NCBI GenBank assembly: GCA_964035575.1
Contig: OZ037919.1
Location: 434,001-498,000 of the forward strand
Origin: Rhynchopus sp. YZ270_cl-10
Taxonomy: Eukaryota > Euglenozoa > Diplonemea > Diplonemida > Diplonemidae
DNA: 64,000 bases
Direction: 5' to 3'
Shown: positions 1 through 8,702 of the stretch, one piece after another
Position numbering within the stretch: the stretch's first letter is position 1
Layout: every line of letters starts with the position of its first letter
Made by a program: the position numbers and the translations under genes
Notes under the pieces: generated by a model
Told to the model about the DNA's origin: nothing
Database searches by the model: none
Seen by the model: only the letters and a program-made list of their open reading frames with translations

Positions 1-289
1 AGCCAACGGTAAATTTGTCCTCACGCCTTTTCCTTTTGAATCATTCCCCTCCCCCAATCAATTATCATGTGCGCCACCCAGGGTAAGAGCCTAAATGGCT
101 TCCTAAAATGGCTGCGGTCAACGAAAAAAGACTCAGTAGTAGATTAGTGAGGACAAATCAAGTGGCAAAATGTTAGTTTAGTTTTTTTTTTGCGCGTTTT
201 TTTTTTTTTTTTCATGTGCGCGTTTTCCGATTTTGGATTTGCGCGTTTTCGATTTTCGAACGCGCGTTCGAAACCTATGAAAAATTGTA

Positions 290-356
290 CACACGGTGGC
301 CCAGCGGACCCTTTTGGGGGTACCCCCGTAGGGGATACGACTCCAGCCATTTTGGC
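290..356 (+). repeat. Terminal fragment of the CACGGTGGCCCA transposon family
   Basis: The stretch begins CACGGTGGCCCAGCGGACCC, preceded by a TA two bases away, and continues into GGGGGTACCCCC. This is nearly identical to the left terminus of the element at 55761-58586. No matching opposite terminus is visible nearby, so this is a truncated end or solo terminus. The rest of 1-1332 is A/T-tract-rich and I see no gene in it. Confidence 0.65.
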
Positions 357-923
357 TGGGACCAAACGCACGGAAAATTCATTTGGCATTATCTGGCCAT
401 CTCCAAGGCAACTGCGGGTGAAAAACACCCTCAGAGTGGGTCACAGGGGGCCTGTGGGTCGAAAAACGACCCAGAAGCCACCCCAGAATACAAAAAAATG
501 GAAAAAAATAGTGAAAAAACGGCTTTTTTCACGTTTTGGCCACTTTGGGCAAAATAGCGATTTTTCGAGAAAAAAATCAAAAACCGGGATATTTTTTGAC
601 ATCACAAAGCCTCCTTTGGCACAAATATACCCAAAAGTGGCCTGTGAGTCCATTCCAACCTGTTTTGGACATATTTGACACTTTTGGAAGTGTTTTTTTT
701 GTGTTTTTAGGTCAAAAAAATGCCCAAGACGTCCCCAAGACATCCCCAAGACACTTTGCACACCCCCTGTTACGGTCATATTTTTTTCGTTTTTTTGCCT
801 GAAACCCCCAAAATACCCCTCCCGGACCCCACATAGTCCCGAATAGCCATCACACACCCACTCAGAGTGAGTAGAAGCACCCCAAAAAAAATATTTCTCA
901 CCCCCCCTTTTGTGTGTCCGTTG

Positions 924-1040
924 CTGATTTATTTCAAAAAAAAAAAAAAGGGTCCCACTTCTTTTCAAACAAAGTTATATTCAAACAGCTCCTACACTCC
1001 ATCAACGTATAACTCACAATATGCCCTTCCCTCTCCCTGA
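924..1040 (+). repeat. Dispersed repeat G, copy 1 (pair with 12485-12612)
   Basis: A block of about 115 bp containing GCTGATTTATTTC, an A-run, GGGTCCCACTTCTTTTCA and CTCCTACACTCCATCAACGTA recurs almost unchanged at 12485-12612 in the same orientation. Both copies run on into ATATGCCCTTCCCTCTC. It has no coding potential and its origin is unknown. Confidence 0.8.
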
Positions 1041-1332
1041 AACCCCCTCCCTCTATCCTCTGCGTGTCGGACCGGCCTTCGCAATATCCTGCGTCTCACT
1101 CCTTGACTTTACAGCTCACACGTTGCGGTCTTCTATTGCATGTCTTACGTCCTTTGCGTAAATTGAAGTGTGTGAAGAATAGACCTGTTTCTCCTGAGTA
1201 GTCAGGCCAGCAGGCCGTTGAATTGGGCCATTTGTCTTGACCCGCCGCCCCCCCCCTCGAAATACGTATATAAAAAACAATTCAAAACATGTGCAGATAC
1301 ACACAACAAACCATCTTCTTCCCAAACTGAGC

Positions 1333-4300
1333 ATGATCCGACACGCAGCATTTGCGTGTCTGTGTCTGTGTCTGTGTTTGTGTGTGAATGCAAACACAAT
1401 CGATGTGACGTTCGACTACGACGGGGGCTGCAATGTCACCTTCCCGATGACTGACAGAGTAATCACGACGATCGACGAAACGTGGGGCTGTGGGGTGGCG
1501 GAACGGTTCAAGCTAGAGGTGCCTGGTGTACGTCTCGTGCCACGCCCTCGTCTCGATAACTACTTTGGGGGTACGTTTGGCCTATTGAAGAATGAGCACC
1601 TCTTTGCGATGCACAGCGAGATGTTCGCCGCAGGCGACACAACACACGAGATCGTGCAGCTTGACACGCAGTGGACACACCCGCTCAAGGATTTTCTGGT
1701 TGACCTGGATTTTCTTGACACGAGTCACATCCGACGGAAGTACCTTGAGGTGAACAAGGATGGGAAGGTGCTGGGAATACCGATCAAGCCGAACCAGCAG
1801 GTCATGTTCTACCGGCAGGACCTGTTTGCGAAGCACGGTCTTGAGTATCGTGGTGACTCCTACGAAGCATGGGAGGAGAGTCTGCTGGAGCTGAAGAAGC
1901 GCGAGCACGCAGCAGGGAACACCGACTTCTACCCGCTGGGGATTGCGTTTGGGGACTCGACAAACCGGATCACCTTCAACTGGATCACTGTGATGAGCGG
2001 TGTCCCTGGGGCAGGACAGATTGTGGAGTCCGACGGGAGGGTGACAGTGAACAATCCTGCGGCAGTGTCGGCGCTGGTGATGTGGGCAAGGTGGTACGGC
2101 ACACTCATCGATCCTGCGGTTCTGACGATGAACAGGCACACCTTCAGGGTCAACTACCTGAACACAAACAAGAGTGCTGTGATGCTCGGGTGGGCAGCCG
2201 ACGCCAACCACTACCTGAAGTTCCAGGCAGCAAACCCATCTTGGGGGTTCGACGTGCAGATCGGGCCGATCCCGGGGCCGACAGGTGCGGGCACGATGGG
2301 TGTGTGGTCAGGATGCCTGAGCAAGCACACACGCGAGATGGACGCAGCGAAGAAAGCGTTTGAAGTGCTGGCGTCGCCACAGGGCGTGATCGAGAGGTCG
2401 TTCCGCATGTGGAATGCAGACTACAACACAGACCTTATCCGGAACAACGCGACACTCTGGGCGCGCTACTGCAAGCTCAACCCAATGATCTGCTCGTCAA
2501 AAGAAAAGTGGCCGGAATTCTGGGAACGGGCTGTGTACCGTCCGTCGGAAGTGTGTGGAACGCTGTACGACCAGTGCACGGAGACGATCTTTGCAGGTGT
2601 TACAGACGTGGTGCTGAGGCAGAAGAACCCTGTCGAAGCTGTCCAGCAGATGGAGCGTGACCTGAAGGTGCTGCTTGGACAACTTGACCCAGACGAGCTG
2701 AACAGCGGGGAAGAGTGGACGCCAAGCCGCATCTCGCTCATCATTGTCTGCTGTGTGGGTGCACTGCTGCTGGTAGCGATCGGGACGCACATCTACACCA
2801 GCCAGAAGAGTGTGCGGGGTTCGGCGCCGGGATGCAGCATTCCCATATCCGCGATGCTGGGGATGGTGGTGGCGTCGGTGCTGGTCGTGACTGTGTCGGT
2901 CATCGTGTCTGTGAACAGCGACACGATGAAGAGCATCAGCGAGGACCTTGCGGAGAAGATCCGCATGAAATCGCTGCTGTCGCTGCGCGAGGCTGTGCTG
3001 GGCGGGTTTGAGGCGCAGGTGCACTCGGAAGACGTCGACCTGGTAACGCTGAAGACACAGACCGTGGCTAAGGTGACGTTTGATGTGACGAAGATGCGGT
3101 TAGATGGACGGTCGCTCGTGCTGCTGATCGACAGGGAGCCGCCGCACCGTCTGTTGGTCTCGTCGAACAGCCGCTTACAGAAGAAGGGTGTGTCGCTCGA
3201 AAACCTGATGGGCCCGGAGGTGTCTGAGCACGTGAAGGAGCTGCTGCGTGCAGCGCCACAGTGGCGGACAGGGTCGCGCCCGCCGCCATCCGAGGACACG
3301 ACGTACCGCTTCACTGTGGATGGCGAGGACATGAGCGGGAATATCAAGGTGGTGCAGAACGAGGTGCGGAACACACACTTCAGCGAGAATAAATCACACA
3401 GGAAGCTGGACTGGCTGCTTGCGTACATCACGCCCGACCGTGTGATTCTACAGGAGGCAAACGAAGCACTGGACAAGTCATTGGACCTATCACTGCAGCT
3501 GGGAGTGGTGGCCGTGGTGCTGTGTGTGCTTGCGTCCGTCGCTATCACGTCACCACTTGTTCAGCTCGCGAAGAACATCGAGCTAGTCCGTGTGCTGGAC
3601 TTGGCAGGGATCACGTACCAGTCACCTGGGTGCCTCACGGAAATGGCTGTGCTCATACGGGGGTTCAAAAGTATGTGTGCACGCATGGACGCGTACGTAT
3701 CGTTTATGCCGAAGACGATGTTTGCGGGGGACGAAAGTGACTACGCCGAGGAAGAGGAAGATACGCAGTCAACGGCAAGTTCTCGCTCGCATATGTCGAA
3801 GCTGTCGAACACTACGAGCATCTCTGTGCTGCAACAAAAGCTGACGCTACGCATGCAGGCGAGGCGAGGCGCGGCGATGATTGCCACCATCACCACGGGC
3901 GGGAAGGAAAAGTGGGACGAAGGGGGTGCCTTTGCCAGACTCGTGACACTTACCGAGAATATGCGGAACACAACCCTGCACTCGTTCAGCACATTGATGG
4001 GGAACGACATCCTCGTGTCGTGTGGTGTGGCCAGCGCGGGGGCAAATCCGTGTGAGGCGATACTGCGCATGATGTTTGGTATGAAGACAGAGGCTGTCGT
4101 AATTGACATTGGAGTCGTGTTCAGTTCTGAAGCAGGGAAAGTCGTGGCAGGGAACGTGGGGTCGTCCTCATCTAGAGGCTTCATCATGAGCGGCGACCTT
4201 CCTGAGCACTTGCTGCGTGTGAAGAAGATAAACTTACTCCTGAGCAGCAAGAAGAACATCGAGGGCCTTGTGCTTGCGGGCAAGCAGCTGTGCGAGCGGT

Positions 4301-4722
4301 CAGATGCCGAGTTCACCATTGTGGACGTTATGCGCACAGAGTCGTCCGGCCTGATGCCTGTGTGCAATGTGACAGGCCGGAAGAAGACCAGTGTGGAGGA
4401 GTGGATGTACGAGCTGGCGCAGCAGGAGAACCAGCAGTCCGGCCTGGAGAAGGCACTGACGACAATTGCTGAGACGAAGAGCCTCGACGGTCTGGCAGAC
4501 GCCCTGAAAAGTGTGTCCGACTCTCAGACGCCCCTTGCCTCCCTCATCACCCAGATGCTGATACCGCTCCGTGGCGCAAAGCTTCCTACGAATGTGGAGT
4601 CGGTCATGCTTCTGGCAGATATGTTCGATCCGGACCACCAGGGGTATCAGCAGCAGTCCCCGCCTGTCACAGTGGCATACCCCCCCATTGGAAACAGGTT
4701 ACCTCCAATCCCCACTGCCTAA
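1333..4722 (+). CDS. Receptor: solute-binding-like ectodomain, three TM helices, degenerate class III cyclase-like domain
   Basis: A protein of 1129 aa read from the first in-frame ATG, which is followed by a Leu/Cys-rich signal peptide. Residues about 20-450 resemble family 1 extracellular solute-binding proteins (IPIKPNQQVMFYRQDLFAKHG, then a conserved WI...SG region). Hydrophobic helices lie at about 467-488, 505-528 and 721-743. The 529-720 segment between the last two should be a second extracellular sensor. After a linker, residues about 844-990 resemble a class III nucleotide cyclase: VVAGNVGSSSSRGF and GDLPEHLLRV match the G-x-VVAGNVG...GD core. The metal-binding aspartates expected near the domain start (IATITTGG here) are missing, so it may be non-catalytic or regulatory. 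Kinetoplastid receptor cyclases also pair a periplasmic-binding-like ectodomain with a cyclase, which supports a euglenozoan source. The ligand is unknown. Confidence 0.8.
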   Translation: MIRHAAFACLCLCLCLCVNANTIDVTFDYDGGCNVTFPMTDRVITTIDETWGCGVAERFKLEVPGVRLVPRPRLDNYFGGTFGLLKNEHLFAMHSEMFAAGDTTHEIVQLDTQWTHPLKDFLVDLDFLDTSHIRRKYLEVNKDGKVLGIPIKPNQQVMFYRQDLFAKHGLEYRGDSYEAWEESLLELKKREHAAGNTDFYPLGIAFGDSTNRITFNWITVMSGVPGAGQIVESDGRVTVNNPAAVSALVMWARWYGTLIDPAVLTMNRHTFRVNYLNTNKSAVMLGWAADANHYLKFQAANPSWGFDVQIGPIPGPTGAGTMGVWSGCLSKHTREMDAAKKAFEVLASPQGVIERSFRMWNADYNTDLIRNNATLWARYCKLNPMICSSKEKWPEFWERAVYRPSEVCGTLYDQCTETIFAGVTDVVLRQKNPVEAVQQMERDLKVLLGQLDPDELNSGEEWTPSRISLIIVCCVGALLLVAIGTHIYTSQKSVRGSAPGCSIPISAMLGMVVASVLVVTVSVIVSVNSDTMKSISEDLAEKIRMKSLLSLREAVLGGFEAQVHSEDVDLVTLKTQTVAKVTFDVTKMRLDGRSLVLLIDREPPHRLLVSSNSRLQKKGVSLENLMGPEVSEHVKELLRAAPQWRTGSRPPPSEDTTYRFTVDGEDMSGNIKVVQNEVRNTHFSENKSHRKLDWLLAYITPDRVILQEANEALDKSLDLSLQLGVVAVVLCVLASVAITSPLVQLAKNIELVRVLDLAGITYQSPGCLTEMAVLIRGFKSMCARMDAYVSFMPKTMFAGDESDYAEEEEDTQSTASSRSHMSKLSNTTSISVLQQKLTLRMQARRGAAMIATITTGGKEKWDEGGAFARLVTLTENMRNTTLHSFSTLMGNDILVSCGVASAGANPCEAILRMMFGMKTEAVVIDIGVVFSSEAGKVVAGNVGSSSSRGFIMSGDLPEHLLRVKKINLLLSSKKNIEGLVLAGKQLCERSDAEFTIVDVMRTESSGLMPVCNVTGRKKTSVEEWMYELAQQENQQSGLEKALTTIAETKSLDGLADALKSVSDSQTPLASLITQMLIPLRGAKLPTNVESVMLLADMFDPDHQGYQQQSPPVTVAYPPIGNRLPPIPTA

Positions 4723-5645
4723 ATAATGCACGTGGGCATACTGCTATTCATTCTTGTTTTTTTTCCCGTCCCTTTTGTTACACTGTTTTCTTTATCCGAA
4801 ACGCCCAAGGATTGTATTTTGTAAAGGAAAAGCAATCTTCACTCTCTGTATGGAGGGCTTCCATAGAGAGGGGGGGGGAGGATAGCTTGCTATAGTAGTT
4901 GCGGGGCGTCCTTGCCATACTCCAATGGAGAAATTTTTTTACCCAAATATGCAATGTTAAGAGAAATGTTCCGCACTCCAAACTCGGAGGAGTGACTCTT
5001 TTCCCCCCCTGCTGTCTGTCCGCTTTTGTGCTCCACTCACACACTTTCTGTACTTCAGGGATTTTGTTGTGTACCTTTTGTTCAAAAAAAAAAGGTGTGT
5101 GTTGCTGGAAGCGATCAATGAATCACATGTTTATGCTCTTCTCCTCGCTCCCATTTTCAGGTAGGGAAGGAAGTCGGGTTGGGAATGCAGAATATTTTTA
5201 CTCGCCCCCTTCCCTGCAAAAAATAGCAACTCTCATTGAAAACGTGCAACACCTTTTAGTTGTCTATGACCATTTAAAAAGTGTTTGCGCTGTGTTTTTC
5301 CAAACACGTCACGCCCTTTCTTGTAAAGGAGACCTCCTTTTTCCGTTGTGTGGTCCAGCAAGTAACACGATGACAGCGCCGTGTTGTTTTGTTTTCTCGT
5401 ATGATTTTTTTCTTTTTTTTGTTCTTTTTTGAAGAAAGAGAAGAAAAAAATGGTGTGGCTGAAAGGGGGTGCTATGTTTCTGCTATTTTCTGCTATTCTG
5501 GGCATCTGGATTTTTTGATGTAGGTATTTCGTTATGACTCTTTCTGGATTTCTCAAATTATCGTAGCGGTTCAGATCTCGAATTTCATCTAAAAATGAAT
5601 TCCTGAGACGAGATCAAAACTCGCACGATTCTTTTTTTCTTTTTT

Positions 5646-5713
5646 TTTTTGAAAAATTGTTGGAGTAGTGTAGTTGCCTCGGTTGTGTTGCCACAGTTGT
5701 GCAATCTCCACTG
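5646..5713 (-). repeat. Family I dispersed repeat, reverse copy
   Basis: The reverse complement reads GTGGAGATTG, then CAACTGTGGCAACACAACCG, AGGCAACTACACTACTCC and AACAATTTTTC plus an A-run. Two forward copies lie at 24001-24075 and 59936-60011. The A-rich 3' end suggests a retroposed short element, but no target duplication is evident. Confidence 0.75.
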
Positions 5714-6412
5714 TTTTTTTCGGGTTTTGAGTGTTTTTAGTGTTTTTTTTTTCCCGGAGAGGGTTGGGGGGAGGTGATCAGGGGTCTCAGGGACTTCGAA
5801 TCAACAGAGGTGTCTTGACAAAAAAGGCTCAAAGGTTAAGAGGTCTGTTTAGCCTTACAGCAAATCCTTGAGTAGGAAAGGGCTTGAGACATAACATAAA
5901 ACACAACAGAGGGTTTTGAGACAGACAGAGGGGCTCAACAAACAAGACCTTCCAGGAACCAACTTTTTTCTACCCCACAGCAACATAGGTAGAAAGAACA
6001 TGAGAGGAAGAAGGGACTTACCTGCATGTGAGATGAAGAGGGAAATAGGCAGAGGAGAGAGGGAGGGGCTTTTTCACCTCAGGGGTTCTTGATGGTCAGG
6101 GCTGGGTTTCTTCTAGGTGGAGATTCCCATGGGTGGACCAACAAGAGAGAGGAGGTTGAGGTGAAGAAGTTTGGGAGGACAATACCACGATTCTTCCCAT
6201 CGCAGTTGAGCGATTCGGTAAGCTCAATCAAACAAAGCAAAAGGTTAAAGAGGCGTTAGGGAAAACAAACTTTCGGCCTGCGTGCGCGTCCTGCGTGCCT
6301 GGGTTTTTTTGAGATTTTCAAAAAAAAAAGTTTTTTTTCAAAAAAAAGTTTTTTCTGCGGAAAGGCGAATACCGACCCCCCTGCTACCCCCGTCTCCCCC
6401 AAAAAAAATTCC

Positions 6413-6990
6413 CCATGGAGAGCAATCGGCTCGCGCAATCAAAAGAAGGCAGAGAAAAGGGAAAAGAAGAAAAGAAAAAAGTTGGGTACCGTGCGCCTGC
6501 GGAGCTACCTGTTCCCTACCCTCCTTTATTTTTAAACATGATGTACTTATTTATGTATAGTGTTCATTTTCTTTTGAGTACGACTCCACATCCCTTCTCC
6601 CTCACGGATAAAGATCAATTAGGATACCATGGGGCACACCTGCAAGCCTGCCGCAGAGAATAATGAGCTGCTGAACCGTCTCCACCCTCGCTGTGTGAGG
6701 GCACCTCCGAGGACATAACCGTCCTGGTTTTTCGTTTTCACTCTTCTCTGTGGTCACTGAACCCCCACCGCCATCACTACAATACCATAGCTTTCTTCAG
6801 TACATTAGTGTTTCCAGTAAAACACTACAATTTCATGCCAAGTTGGGTTTTCAGACTGAAAATGACCCTTGTTGAGTACGGGTTCATACTTTGTGACAAT
6901 TTGAGTCACTGAAATTTTGTCCATTTTTCCGTATATCCCCCACCATAAGCCGGGATTGGTTCGGAAATGCGGTATCCTTACTAAAACCAG
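6413..6990 (+). repeat. Diverged direct duplication, copy 1
   Basis: Two subblocks recur downstream in the same order. GAGAGCAATCGGCTCGCGCA with its A/G-rich tail and GGGTACCGTGCGCCTGCGG (6417-6518) reappears at 7059-7162. AAGTTGGGTTTTCAG...CCGTATATCCCCCACCA...CGGGATTGG (6838-6988) reappears at 7160-7318. The copies differ by many substitutions and by spacing. No reading frame is shared. Confidence 0.75.
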
Positions 6991-7057
6991 AGGAATCTCG
7001 TAGTTCCATAGTAAGGGTACTTCAGTGTATTTTTGTACACACATGTGACCCCACCGT

Positions 7058-7325
7058 GGAGAGCAATCGGCTCGCGCAATCAAAAGAAAGCAGAAAAAAG
7101 GGGAAAAGAAGAAAAGGAAAAAGTTGGGTACCGTGCGCCTGCGGCGCTACCTGTTCCCAGTCAAAAACACCATAATTTGATCTGAAGTTGGGTTTTCAGT
7201 CCTGAAAATGACCCTTGCTCACGAGTATGGGTTCATATTTTGTAAAAATTTAAGTCACTAAAATTGTGTCCATGTTTCCGTATATCCCCCACCACAGAAC
7301 GGGATTGGCTCGGAAATGCCACAAA
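7058..7325 (+). repeat. Diverged direct duplication, copy 2
   Basis: Second, more compact copy of the two-part block at 6413-6990. The GCGCCTGCGGCGCTACC end also resembles hairpin-like segments at 15515-15533 and, inverted, at 54509-54535. Confidence 0.7.
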
Positions 7326-7484
7326 ACACTGTTTTCACCCCCTTATACACAGCTGTTTGAGGTGCGTTTTTTTGGTCCCAAAACACGTTTTTTCAGATTT
7401 TTTCCCCAAAAGTTAGCGCGAAGCCTGTTCTCACTCCATGAAAGAAGGACAATTTGAAAAAAACTTTTTTTTAAAACAAACTTT

Positions 7485-7593
7485 TTGGCCTTAAAGAGGT
7501 TTCCTCTTCACTGCCAGGTAGTCAGTGGGAGCGTATTGCAGTAATGAAAATATCACCACAGAATATTTATTACACACTTTACGCACAAACAAA
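7485..7593 (+). repeat. Left direct repeat of the YR retroelement
   Basis: Begins TTGGCCTTAAAGAGGTTTCC and ends CTTTACGCACAAACAAA just before the first ORF. It matches 12064-12171 base for base as far as I can compare. The last bases of the window (about 63985-64000, CAAAGAGGTTTC) may be the start of another copy. Confidence 0.9.
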
Positions 7594-7598
7594 AAATT

Positions 7599-8702
7599 AT
7601 GGCAGTGCGTTTCCCCGCCAGAAGCGAGTTGAGGTGCCAAGACACCGATTGGCCAAACATCCCCGAACTGATCGCCGGATCATCTCACTTCACTTCCTTC
7701 CAGACTATCCAAGGTTGCGTCTTCGCTCATTGCCAGGATGTTCATGACAATTCTACCATCTGTCCTTGCTGCAAGGGCAATATACATGCGGAGTGTGTCA
7801 AAACCAGCACCCAGGACAGCTCCCGCTTTGTCGATGGCGTCGTGGGATGTCCGGTCTGTTCTTGGAGGGCGGCCAAGGTTGTCCTTCCTCCTGCACCCGC
7901 AGAGGAAGAGAACCCGGAACCAAGTCTCGAGCAACAGCTTGAGTCCTTCCCGGCCAACCACCGACCACTCATTGCTCGGTTGATTGCGTCGAATGACGCC
8001 TTGGTTCGGGCCCAACAGGACCTACTCACCCAACAGACCCAACATGTTCAGCAAGCCATGCAGAACACGCTCCCCATTTGCGGACTCCCTGTGGGTTTCG
8101 ACGCCCAAGTACCCAACACTTGGCTCGAGAACATTGGCCACCCTTACCGGCTGGAAGCCGTAAAAAGGGAACTGCGCGACTTCTTCGGGTATCAGTCCCT
8201 TCCGCGCTGCCCAACCGCAAACTTTCCGGCGCGAAAACACGAGATGCGGGCCTTGTTGACTGCGGTCGAGCACCTCCTCCCCATACTCCAGTATGAAGAA
8301 GCTCGTACCCGGTGTCTGGTCACGCTCCACACCCTCATGGCACGACTCTGCTCCATCAACTACACGGACAACGAAGGCCTCGATGGCGTCATTGGCCTGT
8401 TCGAGGAGAAGTACTTAGCGTACAGCCCCCTCCCGCCACCGCAAACCAACGCTCTGACCTCTCATGGCGTCCAGAGCATCCAAAATGTTGCTCGTGAGAC
8501 CGCCAAGAAGGCCAAGAGGGACAAGGAAACCTCCAAGTATTCATCGGCTAATGGGGGACACCGTTTCTCCCCTTACCCTCCCAAACAGCAAACCCAATAC
8601 TCTTACTTCTCCAACTCCAACTCGTCCCAGAAGGGTGGCAAGGGAAAAAAGGGTGGCAAGGCAGCGAACGATCAGGGAAAGAAGGACTCGAGCGATCAGT
8701 GA
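7599..8702 (+). CDS. ORF1 of YR retroelement: zinc-finger/gag-like protein
   Basis: A protein of 367 aa. The N-terminal third carries a Cys/His cluster of PHD/RING type (CPCCKGNIHAECVK at about residues 57-70, then a CPVC pair at about 86-89). A helical middle part includes a Gln-rich stretch. The C-terminus is basic and low-complexity (GKGKKGGKAANDQGKKD), as expected for a nucleic-acid-binding structural protein. It overlaps the next open frame by a few bases. The gag assignment rests on position and basic tail, not on a recognised gag domain. Confidence 0.7.
   Translation: MAVRFPARSELRCQDTDWPNIPELIAGSSHFTSFQTIQGCVFAHCQDVHDNSTICPCCKGNIHAECVKTSTQDSSRFVDGVVGCPVCSWRAAKVVLPPAPAEEENPEPSLEQQLESFPANHRPLIARLIASNDALVRAQQDLLTQQTQHVQQAMQNTLPICGLPVGFDAQVPNTWLENIGHPYRLEAVKRELRDFFGYQSLPRCPTANFPARKHEMRALLTAVEHLLPILQYEEARTRCLVTLHTLMARLCSINYTDNEGLDGVIGLFEEKYLAYSPLPPPQTNALTSHGVQSIQNVARETAKKAKRDKETSKYSSANGGHRFSPYPPKQQTQYSYFSNSNSSQKGGKGKKGGKAANDQGKKDSSDQ

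Larger units (their letters stand above)
4723..7484. other. Gene-free intergenic region with repeats
   Basis: No convincing gene. It holds one reverse copy of family I (5646-5713), a purine/pyrimidine-biased block at about 5750-6250, and two diverged direct duplications (6413-6990 and 7058-7325). An inverted relative of the sequence at 12178-12240 lies at about 6258-6310. Short ORFs here run through homopolymer tracts and look fortuitous. Confidence 0.6.
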
